Origin: Bacteroidales bacterium
GTDB lineage: Bacteria > Bacteroidota > Bacteroidia > Bacteroidales > UBA10428
Length of the DNA stretch: 64,000 nt
Direction of reading: 5' to 3'
Assembly: GCA_016929525.1 (NCBI GenBank)
Contig: JAFGIP010000117.1
Span: 78,304-142,303, forward strand
Under the pieces are notes generated by a model. The model searched no databases. It saw nothing but the letters and a program-made list of their open reading frames with translations, and was not told the DNA's origin. Of the stretch, positions 16,198-24,118 are shown piece after piece. Each line of letters opens with the position of its first letter. Position 1 is the first letter of the stretch. Both the position numbers and the translations under genes were made by a program.

Positions 16198-18021
16198 TTA
16201 TTTTATACTGCGAATTTCATAAATATTTTCATTCTCAGCCTGAATAATTACACAAAAGCTTTTCTCTTTTAGACCGTATGCACGTGAATATTCATATTCT
16301 TCAATATAAACTGAGTTGCATTTTGGTATAAATATATTTACCTGGTTGGTAACAATTTGGCTTGATGTCTTTTCATGTATTTTCTGGTTTGGTGACAGAA
16401 AAATTCTTGATGAAAAATTTCCTGTACAGTTTTCTTCAATAGAAATACCATCATTCTTTAGCAAGAATGTTCTTTTAATATTATATATGTTAAACAGTAA
16501 GTAATGGATATGGAAAGAGTTTTCCGAAAGTTTATAATCTAACAGATCAAAATACTTCTTTGTTTCGAATATTTTGCTGGTATCAAATCTGTCTTCGGGC
16601 AAATTATTTGGGGAAATGGTATTGTGGTATTTGTATGAACGAAACCTGTTTCTGATATTATAATCTGTTGTATATCTGAAAGAACCGGGATCAACAACAA
16701 CCGGAAGGTTATCAATGCTCAGGTGATAACTGCCACAGTCATAATGGTTATGTCCTCCATATCCATTTTGTCCGATCGGGATTACTGATATAGGGCATTG
16801 AACATTGTTACTGCGTAATACTGCTAATCCTGTTTGTCGATAATAACGATTATGACCTGCACTTTTAGTAGTACTTGCTGATTTTAAAGTGACCGGTTTT
16901 GGCTGAATTTCGGGTAGTAATAAAAACACAGGGGGCAAATCGGAAGTCGCGGTTTTAAAACAATTTCCATAAATCAATCTTCCGATTTCTGTCAAATAAC
17001 TGTAGTTACTAACCTCGTTACTATTCAGATGAAAAAAAGTGCCACTGTCATTATCGCCAAACTGCGGTGAGTTACCTGCATCATCAATAAAAGATTCAAT
17101 CTGTTCAAACATTTTATAAAGCCGCAGATGATAAAAATCAGGCAATCTGATATCATTAGCTGCACATATAATCGAGCCCAGACTGAACATTTCTGTTGCC
17201 AAACGATGATAAGAAGTAGATGCTTCAAATGATCCGCCATCTTCATAAACCTGGTAATCCAAACATTGCGTTATCCCTTTAATGGCTTCCTTTTGCCAAA
17301 TCCGGGATTTTTTATATTTCTTCAGGGCAACCGATAAAAACAAAAGACCGAGGTAATCTGCAGTGGTGTGATTTGTTGAATGATTTCCGGGATAAATCTC
17401 CGGAAAAGTATAGATATATTCTGCGTGCCGTATTAATTCCTTTGAAAACTTGTTTTTGAACTCCTGGTCTTCTTCAATAAATTTTCTAAATACCGAATGA
17501 GCAATCAGCCAATTTATAGCGCGTATGGCAATATCCATGGTGCACAACCAGTTTACTCCATATAGAAAAGGATTACCGGAAATCCAGTTTTCAACCAGAT
17601 TTTTAAATTTATAGAAGTATTTTTTGTCACTGGTCTTTAGATATTGAGCGGCCAGATTTGAAGCGAACGTAAACCGGGACAGTTCCCATGGGAATTTGAT
17701 ATCATATCCCTTGTTGCTGAACCTGGATGACTTTATCTTATCGAACCTGACTATTGGGTAATGAAATCCGGATGCATAATCTTTATTCCAGCAGATATCG
17801 TTTTCAGGTACCTTAAATCCGAAAATATCTGCTATATAATCAGATTCAGGAGTATATACTTTATATCGATCTGAATTATTACTTATATTCCAGATCGGAG
17901 TGACGGGGCAGTAACCAAAACGCCGCCTGAGTAAAGACAGTGTTCTGACTTTCTTAACCAGCCTCCTGTATCTTAATTTATAGGAGTTTATGCTGATGAT
18001 TTTATTAAAGACTGCCTTCAT
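16198..18021 (-). CDS. Heparinase II/III-like (alginate lyase type) protein within the exopolysaccharide operon
   Basis: This protein of about 607 residues has an N-terminal alpha/alpha-toroid domain ('PWELSRFTFASNLAAQYLKT', 'YTFPEIYPGNHSTNHTTADYLGLLFL') and a C-terminal heparinase II/III beta-sandwich domain. The conserved 'GGHNHYDCGSYHLSI' has H424, H426 and Y427 in the catalytic region, followed by 'VVVDPGSFRYT'. The family cleaves uronic-acid-containing polysaccharides by beta-elimination. No signal peptide is evident, which is common for the versions found in biosynthesis operons. I chose the ATG at 18021-18019: it follows a GGAG about 16 nt upstream and overlaps the flippase stop by only 17 bp. 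A start at 18075 would overlap by 71 bp. In this setting it may trim, edit or release the polymer, which implies a uronate-containing repeat. Confidence 0.82.
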   Translation of the reverse strand: MKAVFNKIISINSYKLRYRRLVKKVRTLSLLRRRFGYCPVTPIWNISNNSDRYKVYTPESDYIADIFGFKVPENDICWNKDYASGFHYPIVRFDKIKSSRFSNKGYDIKFPWELSRFTFASNLAAQYLKTSDKKYFYKFKNLVENWISGNPFLYGVNWLCTMDIAIRAINWLIAHSVFRKFIEEDQEFKNKFSKELIRHAEYIYTFPEIYPGNHSTNHTTADYLGLLFLSVALKKYKKSRIWQKEAIKGITQCLDYQVYEDGGSFEASTSYHRLATEMFSLGSIICAANDIRLPDFYHLRLYKMFEQIESFIDDAGNSPQFGDNDSGTFFHLNSNEVSNYSYLTEIGRLIYGNCFKTATSDLPPVFLLLPEIQPKPVTLKSASTTKSAGHNRYYRQTGLAVLRSNNVQCPISVIPIGQNGYGGHNHYDCGSYHLSIDNLPVVVDPGSFRYTTDYNIRNRFRSYKYHNTISPNNLPEDRFDTSKIFETKKYFDLLDYKLSENSFHIHYLLFNIYNIKRTFLLKNDGISIEENCTGNFSSRIFLSPNQKIHEKTSSQIVTNQVNIFIPKCNSVYIEEYEYSRAYGLKEKSFCVIIQAENENIYEIRSIK

Positions 18022-19510
18022 CTTTTGGTATATTATTCTCCTGATTACGATTTCTCTTTTTCTTTTTCCTGGCATTTAATAACAGAGACTTTACCTGATT
18101 TATTTCCTGTTTTTTTATATTGCCGAGTGCCAGATTAACCAGAAGCATTAGAATTGAAGTAATTAAAGATATTAAAACCAGTTGCCAGATATTTTTAGCA
18201 TAGAAGGTGTAATAAGTGAGTATGGCCATTACCAAAACAGACATCACAATTTGCGATATTTCAAAAAACCGGGAACGTTCTATAGGGTAATACTTATTTC
18301 CATAATAGCTACCAAGGATAAACATTGCAAAATATGACAGGAATGTGGCAATGGCTGCTCCAAAAATACCGATTGTCGGTATCAATGCAAAGTTGAGTAT
18401 TATGTTAAGCACACCACTAATAATAATAATTTGTGAAACTTTTCCGGTCTTGTTAGTAAACAACATTCCCATAGAATTGAAATAGAAAAGGCCGTAAAGA
18501 ACATGAGAAAAGCCAATCAGGAATATAATGTTAAGTCCTTTTAAGAAGTCTTTATCCACAGTCAGGATCTGAGCTAATATTAGTGCAACAGAAATGATTA
18601 ACAAACCCAGGATAGGAAGCGATATAAATAGAATCTTATTGAACTTTGAAAATATCTCTTTACCATTCTTCATTTCATAAATATCCCAGCGTATAGGATT
18701 CCACGACAGAAAGAAAGTAGTTATCAATAAAGAATAGACCAAATCACCAAACTTGTAACCATATGAATATAATCCAAGCTTTTCTGAACCAGCCATTTCT
18801 TTCAGGAAAAATCTGTCAGACAGTGTTATTACAAAAGACGCAATATTACCGAGCATGAGTGGTATTCCGTATTTAAGCATTTCCCTGACAAGTGGTATAT
18901 TATATCTGCCGGACATTTCGTGGGTCAGAAGTCTCCCAAAAATGACTGAGACAATAATAAACGTTAAAAGGTGTCCGTATATGACCCAGGTATAATCTTT
19001 TTTCAGAACGGCAATAAAGAATGCATTTAGTAAAAACAAGATAACGGAGTGCGCTATTACTCCGGTAACATATCCTTTTGGCCGGCGATTTGCCCTTTGA
19101 ATTATTTGTGTGTCTTCAAATATTATGTGTATGGTTTCTGCAAGAAAATATATTACAACAAAAAGTGCAATGAGAGAATTATTAAAAAAAATGAATTTTA
19201 TAAAAAAGGATATCAACAGCACCGAGGAGCTTGAAAAAAGCTGAGTTAGAACAAAAGCCTTAGTTACTTCACCTTTATCATATCCTGAGTTGGTAGATTT
19301 AAATTTCCAGTAAGCAGATCCCATTCCCATTCTTACCATATTACGAAATAAAGCCCCAAATGCTAAAATATACTGCAGATCACCATATTCAGCTGGAGTA
19401 AGATAAGCGGTGTAAATGGGTATAATCAGGAAATTTAAACCTTTAGTTAAAAGAGGCTTGATAGAGTACCACAGGCTATCCTTTAAAAATTCAATTAATT
19501 GTTTTCTCAC
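18005..19510 (-). CDS. Wzx-like lipopolysaccharide/exopolysaccharide flippase (MOP superfamily)
   Basis: This 501-residue polytopic membrane protein has about twelve hydrophobic helices and a basic C-terminal tail ('NARKKKKRNRNQ'). The N-terminus 'LTKGLNFLIIPIYTAYLTPAEYGDLQYI' is the hallmark start of polysaccharide-specific MOP transporters, and 'GNIASFVITLSDRFFLKEMAGSEKLGLYSYGYKFG' is the conserved centre. It is expected to flip the undecaprenyl-linked repeat unit from the cytoplasmic to the periplasmic face for polymerisation by the adjacent Wzy-like protein. It overlaps the heparinase-like gene and follows the first sulfotransferase after 83 bp. Confidence 0.88.
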   Translation of the reverse strand: MRKQLIEFLKDSLWYSIKPLLTKGLNFLIIPIYTAYLTPAEYGDLQYILAFGALFRNMVRMGMGSAYWKFKSTNSGYDKGEVTKAFVLTQLFSSSSVLLISFFIKFIFFNNSLIALFVVIYFLAETIHIIFEDTQIIQRANRRPKGYVTGVIAHSVILFLLNAFFIAVLKKDYTWVIYGHLLTFIIVSVIFGRLLTHEMSGRYNIPLVREMLKYGIPLMLGNIASFVITLSDRFFLKEMAGSEKLGLYSYGYKFGDLVYSLLITTFFLSWNPIRWDIYEMKNGKEIFSKFNKILFISLPILGLLIISVALILAQILTVDKDFLKGLNIIFLIGFSHVLYGLFYFNSMGMLFTNKTGKVSQIIIISGVLNIILNFALIPTIGIFGAAIATFLSYFAMFILGSYYGNKYYPIERSRFFEISQIVMSVLVMAILTYYTFYAKNIWQLVLISLITSILMLLVNLALGNIKKQEINQVKSLLLNARKKKKRNRNQENNIPKDEGSL

Positions 19511-19593
19511 TTTCCTTTCAAATATTTACAGTTATTTGATTTCCTGATTATTACTTAATAATTGGAACATGTTATATATAGTTGTGACCTGTA

Positions 19594-20520
19594 TTAGTTA
19601 CTTTTATATTTATCAAAAGAGACGGGTTTACCGGTTGTGTAATTATAAATATCTCCAAACCCAAAAATTTTGAGAACTTCTAAGATTTCGTCAGTCTTTT
19701 GCTCACCTAGTCGTTTTACCAGCTTTGATGCAGGAAATATTGCGGTTTTTTCCTCGTCCTTCATATAAAGTAGTATCTCTTTATTTATTTTGGGATCTTT
19801 TATTTTTAGATTCGTCTTATCAATTATTGCCTTGACCTCACTGAATGAGTCAACAAATTCTTCATAGAAAACAAAATGGAACATAGGTTTGCCATAATTC
19901 TTTAATGCCATTATATTGTCGAGACACCAGCTGATAGCCATTCTTTTATGATCTTCTTTTTCATTTGCAAGGATATCCTTTTGTTGCTGGTTTAGAAACA
20001 GTTCAATATCCTGGACAGCTTTTGAGTGATCGGGAATATCGTAACCTTTTCTAAATCGACTATTTATTGCAGCGAGTGGATTTCTGATAATATATACAAT
20101 CGGAACATCAGGGTTTAATTCAGAAATGATATCAAGATAAAAATTTGCCCTGACCAGTTTGACAACTCGTCTTCCGGTATATATCAAATGTGTTCCCAGG
20201 TCCCTTGCTTTTCCCTTATATTCTGCACTGAATATCTTTTTTAATGCATCTAAATGTTGCGGACTGTTTTTAATTGCTGAGCCTGCTTCCCTTTCGTTGA
20301 AGAAAGCAACTGTTTTGCTGAAATCGGGATGCAGAGGCTCATGAATGCACCTGGCTCTTAATATATCTGATAAAAGATTGGCAATATATGTTGTTCCGCT
20401 TCTTGTATAGCCTGCAATAATTAAAGTGGGTTTGTCTGTTTTTTTAAGTTGAATGAAAATGTTTTGTCTGTTCAGAAAACTTAAAATTTTTTTTAAATAT
20501 TTTCTGATATTCTTTCTCAT
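19594..20520 (-). CDS. Sulfotransferase family protein (first of two in the operon)
   Basis: This 308-residue PAPS-dependent sulfotransferase has the 5'-phosphosulfate loop 'GYTRSGTTYIANLL' starting at residue 37 and the 3'-phosphate block 'IIRNPLAAINSRFRKGY' at about 144-160. It is only distantly like the sulfotransferase at 9495-10433, so the two are probably separate recruits with different acceptors rather than a recent duplication. It is soluble and cytoplasmic by sequence. It lies 108 bp downstream of the Wzc-like gene and 83 bp upstream of the flippase gene. These are the two largest internal gaps of the operon, so an internal promoter or processing site is possible. Confidence 0.85.
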   Translation of the reverse strand: MRKNIRKYLKKILSFLNRQNIFIQLKKTDKPTLIIAGYTRSGTTYIANLLSDILRARCIHEPLHPDFSKTVAFFNEREAGSAIKNSPQHLDALKKIFSAEYKGKARDLGTHLIYTGRRVVKLVRANFYLDIISELNPDVPIVYIIRNPLAAINSRFRKGYDIPDHSKAVQDIELFLNQQQKDILANEKEDHKRMAISWCLDNIMALKNYGKPMFHFVFYEEFVDSFSEVKAIIDKTNLKIKDPKINKEILLYMKDEEKTAIFPASKLVKRLGEQKTDEILEVLKIFGFGDIYNYTTGKPVSFDKYKSN

Positions 20521-20628
20521 TGTAAAAAATTATTAGGCATAAACAATAAAATAATGTGGAAATACTGCGAAATGAAGATCAACTATGAGAGAATTATATT
20601 GAACTAACCCATAGTTTTTTCTTTTCAA

Positions 20629-23046
20629 TTATCTTCCCGACAATTTTGACATAAATCCTTTCTTCTTTCTGCTTTTATAGTATTTGTAGTTATAACCATA
20701 ACTACTGCTTGAATGCTTTACATCGTTCATTAACAATGCTAAGTTTTTAAGTTTTTTTAATTCAAGATCATGTAAAGTATTTTCCAAAACGTTCTTTCTT
20801 GTATAATTAAATCGGACAACAAAGATTTTTACATCAGCCAGTTCTAAAAGATGCACGGCATCTGCAAGAATGCCTATAGGTGGGGTGTCAATTATTATTA
20901 TTTCGTACGAATCTTTCAGGTTTTCAAGTAAATCAATGGTTTCTTTTGAGGCTATTAATTCTGTCGGATTTGGAGGAACATTCCCCGGGGGCAGTACATG
21001 AAGGTTTTCATTATCAGTTTCTGCGATCGTATCTTCCAGCAAAGACTGGTTTGTTAATACAGAGCTTAATCCGTTTTGCTCTACAAATCCTAAATCATCA
21101 TAAAATTCGGGTTTACGCATATCGAAACCAATCAGAATTGTTTTTCTGCCGCCAATAGCGAGTACAGATGCCAGACTGAATGCGCAAAAACTTTTTCCTT
21201 CACCCGATACGGAAGAGGTTACCATGATTACCTGCTGTTGTGAGCCTTTTGAGAAATAATTAAGATTCGCAGTAACTTTTCTAAAGCATTCTGCTATTGG
21301 TAATCCCGGATTTTCCAGTACTATTTTGTCACTTTTACCTTTAGGTTTTGTAATAATAGTACCAATTACCGGGAACTTAGTAATTTGGCTTAACTCGTCT
21401 CTAGAATATACGGTGTTTACTAGAAGCTCCCTGATTGTAATAATACTTCCCGGCAAGACTATACCAAGAAAAAGACCGATTAGATAATTAATTTTTTTAC
21501 GGGGTAATACAGGCCCTTTCCCAATCATCCGGGGCGGCTCAACAATTTCTGTATTTGGCAGATTCGATGCCAGGGCAATTTGGGCTTCGGCTCTTCTTTG
21601 CAACAGGAATGTATATATTGCATCATTCAGGTTAAAGTTTCTTTCCATTCCTAAAAGTCTTCTTTCAGTTTCAGGAAGTTTATTCAGCTCCTGGTTTAGA
21701 CTTTTTATTCTTTGATTTATATCTTCTAGGTTTATATCGGTTGTATTCAGATGATATATAATATTCTCGTATATAGTATTTTTAAGATTTTCAATTTTAA
21801 TTTCCAGTTGTCGAAGATAAGGACTCCTTTGTTGCCTGTTTTCAATAAGAGTATTTTTCTCTGAATTCATCTCCACAAAACTTTGTACAAGGTTACCCAA
21901 CAATGGGTCATCAATACCCATTGATGAAGGTGCAATTAGCTCTGATATGTTTTCCTGATTTTCGAACTGATCTTTGATATACGTGTAATACTTATAACTA
22001 ACGGTAAGTGCCGCCTTTTCAGAATTTAGAGTCTGAAGTTGCATGTATATCTGTTCTGCTTTTACATCGACATTAATTACCTGGTGACTTGCCCTGAATG
22101 TAGCAAGTTCATCTTCAGCAAAACTTAGTGAATCGGCAATTTCCTCTAACTGGTTATTTATATAATTGATAGTCGACTTAGCGATATGATTCTTTTTATT
22201 CAGATTAGAAGAAACGTATTCATTTGTAAGGCTCTTTAAAAAATCAATGCTCTTGTTTACATTTGAACCACGGAGTTCAACTGTTGCTACTGTCGAAAGT
22301 TCATTGTTCAGACTTATCTGTAATACATTCTTGTAATAAGTAGCAAGTGACTGCAAATTATTAAGTTCAAAAGCATATTTCTTTTGGTATACATCTTCTA
22401 TTTCAAGCTTACTGTTTGGAATAATTTTAAAACGAAAGTTTTCATTTCCAATTTCTTCACCAAATTTTGCCCTTTCATTTACTCTAATCTGCGGAATTAA
22501 CTGGGTGACTTTCTGCTCTGAAAAGTTATAGAGCTGAATATCGGTTCCTTTTGCTTTAATTTCATATTCTTCATCGCTAAGTATATTGACCTCAAATTTA
22601 AGCTGAACAGGTTGTGGAAATCCCGGATTAAAAACCACAATAAAAGGTGATGTCTGATATAATTGTTTTTCCACAAAATTCTCTGTAACATAATATGAAA
22701 CATCGAAATTTAAATTAGACAAAGCTTTCAGTATTATCGGATAAGAATTTAATATAGATACTTCGTTATAAAAATTCTGACTTGCATTAAACAATCCAAG
22801 TCCCGGCAAAATATCAGGAGATCCGGAAAGTTCTTCATTCTGATCTCTGAACAGCACTGTTGTAGATACGTTATAAATCGGAGTTGTGAATGAGTTGTAC
22901 AGGTAAGCACAACCAATACCGATAACAGCTGCAATTAATAGCACTCTCCAGTATGATAAGATCTTCCGGGATATTAGCGCATAATTGATTTTGGTATTGT
23001 CTTTAACATCAATGTATTGTACTTTAAATTCTGGTGTTGTATTCAT
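20629..23046 (-). CDS. Wzc-like polysaccharide co-polymerase with BY-kinase domain
   Basis: This 805-residue inner-membrane protein controls chain length and export of the polymer. It has an N-terminal Wzz domain with a membrane span near residues 33-52, a long periplasmic coiled-coil region, and a second span near 525-545. The cytoplasmic bacterial tyrosine kinase domain follows. The Walker A motif is 'SGEGKS' with K618, Walker A' is 'ILIGFDMRKPEF', and Walker B is 'IIIIDTPP'. The tail is tyrosine-rich, with six Tyr in 'SSSYGYNYKYYKSRKKK', the autophosphorylation cluster. It lies 34 bp from the Wza-like gene. The two together would form the trans-envelope export machine. Phosphatase (Wzb-like) is not in this window. 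Confidence 0.92.
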   Translation of the reverse strand: MNTTPEFKVQYIDVKDNTKINYALISRKILSYWRVLLIAAVIGIGCAYLYNSFTTPIYNVSTTVLFRDQNEELSGSPDILPGLGLFNASQNFYNEVSILNSYPIILKALSNLNFDVSYYVTENFVEKQLYQTSPFIVVFNPGFPQPVQLKFEVNILSDEEYEIKAKGTDIQLYNFSEQKVTQLIPQIRVNERAKFGEEIGNENFRFKIIPNSKLEIEDVYQKKYAFELNNLQSLATYYKNVLQISLNNELSTVATVELRGSNVNKSIDFLKSLTNEYVSSNLNKKNHIAKSTINYINNQLEEIADSLSFAEDELATFRASHQVINVDVKAEQIYMQLQTLNSEKAALTVSYKYYTYIKDQFENQENISELIAPSSMGIDDPLLGNLVQSFVEMNSEKNTLIENRQQRSPYLRQLEIKIENLKNTIYENIIYHLNTTDINLEDINQRIKSLNQELNKLPETERRLLGMERNFNLNDAIYTFLLQRRAEAQIALASNLPNTEIVEPPRMIGKGPVLPRKKINYLIGLFLGIVLPGSIITIRELLVNTVYSRDELSQITKFPVIGTIITKPKGKSDKIVLENPGLPIAECFRKVTANLNYFSKGSQQQVIMVTSSVSGEGKSFCAFSLASVLAIGGRKTILIGFDMRKPEFYDDLGFVEQNGLSSVLTNQSLLEDTIAETDNENLHVLPPGNVPPNPTELIASKETIDLLENLKDSYEIIIIDTPPIGILADAVHLLELADVKIFVVRFNYTRKNVLENTLHDLELKKLKNLALLMNDVKHSSSSYGYNYKYYKSRKKKGFMSKLSGR

Positions 23047-23080
23047 ATCGGGTTAGTCTCACTTAAAATATATAAATAAC

Positions 23081-23875
23081 TTACTGAGAAGAATTATTGT
23101 TCATTGTATAGATTAAATTAATTGCCAGTAATGTTGTAGATAATGTTGACAGTATAAGTGAAATTGGTGTTGAGATATCTCTCCATTTAACAGAGCTTCT
23201 GGGTTTTACATATATTACATCATCTGGTTCCAGAAAATAATAATTACTGAAAATCAATGCATCTGAGGTTAGGTCAATGATATTTTTCTGGATTTTACCA
23301 TCTTTCTGTCTTAACAAATAAACTTCTTTTCTGTTCCCGTGTACGGTCATATCTCCGGCCATGCTTAATGCTTCAAAAAGGTTAATATGTTTTTTAGAGT
23401 AAGTAAAATTACCCGGAGTCTGCACTTCACCAATAACCGTTACTTTTTTATAAGCATACTTTACTATGACGGTAGGTTGATTAAAAAAATCTGCAAGCTG
23501 AGTTTCCATTTTAGATCTAAGCTCTTCTAAAGTTTCACCTTCAACATGTAAAGTCCCTAAAATGGGAAAGTAAATATTACCGGTGTCGTTTACCGTATAG
23601 CTTACCAGTGAAAGTGCCAGTTCATTATTGAATGCAGTTCGTGCATAGTCACTTTGAGTATCGAAAAAATTAAATGAAATATCATCGAAGCTCGATACTT
23701 TTATATACAGTTCATCATTTGGTTTGATAACATCGGGCACTGTTGACTGCAGTTCATAGAGCTTTTGTTCTGTTATCGGGTCTTGCAGGTATTCTAATTT
23801 ATTTTGGGGAATACACCCTGCTATCAGGGATAATACTGTTAGAACAAATATTAAACGAAAAATGTTGATTTTCAT
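23081..23875 (-). CDS. Wza-like polysaccharide export lipoprotein (Poly_export/SLBB)
   Basis: This 264-residue lipoprotein has a signal peptide ending at the lipobox 'LIAGC' (Cys21). Residues about 50-145 form the polysaccharide export domain ('IKPNDELYIKVSSFDD', 'VNDTGNIYFPILGTLHVEGETLEELRSKME'), then an SLBB domain ('KVTVIGEVQTPGNFTYSKKHINLFEALSMAGDM'). A hydrophobic C-terminal helix ('ISLILSTLSTTLLAINLIYTM') may span the outer membrane as in Wza. It is the first gene of the 11-gene exopolysaccharide operon. A perfect 14-bp palindrome lies upstream. It should form the outer-membrane exit channel for the polymer. Confidence 0.9.
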   Translation of the reverse strand: MKINIFRLIFVLTVLSLIAGCIPQNKLEYLQDPITEQKLYELQSTVPDVIKPNDELYIKVSSFDDISFNFFDTQSDYARTAFNNELALSLVSYTVNDTGNIYFPILGTLHVEGETLEELRSKMETQLADFFNQPTVIVKYAYKKVTVIGEVQTPGNFTYSKKHINLFEALSMAGDMTVHGNRKEVYLLRQKDGKIQKNIIDLTSDALIFSNYYFLEPDDVIYVKPRSSVKWRDISTPISLILSTLSTTLLAINLIYTMNNNSSQ

Positions 23876-23933
23876 AGAGTGTACGGATATTGGGTATCAG
23901 AAATGTAAAAATAAACTATTGACCAAATAAATG

Positions 23934-23947
23934 TTACAATATTGTAA
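23934..23947. promoter_or_regulatory. 14-bp palindrome upstream of the exopolysaccharide operon
   Basis: TTACAATATTGTAA is a perfect inverted repeat 59-72 bp upstream of the first codon of the Wza-like gene, in the 243-bp gap before the operon. It fits a dimeric repressor or activator site. The heptamer TGTTACA occurs at its edge (23932-23938) and again at 23971-23977. The regulator is unknown. AT-rich palindromes can occur by chance, so confidence is modest. Confidence 0.35.
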
Positions 23948-24118
23948 TGGATTTTGATAGAATACACTTTTGTTACAGGTAAAGTTGTTCTAATACCGGT
24001 TTAAAGAAATCAATATTGCATTATTAATAATCTGGTATATATAGTAAATAACAACATAAATTAAAATAAGGTACATTTCAATTCATATATTACCTCTCCG
24101 GAATTTATTGCTCTGATT

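Noticed and set aside
18022..18075. Longer start for the heparinase-like gene
   Set aside because: It would overlap the flippase coding region by 71 bp and adds a basic stretch that is a shifted reading of the flippase tail; the ATG at 18021 has a nearby GGAG.
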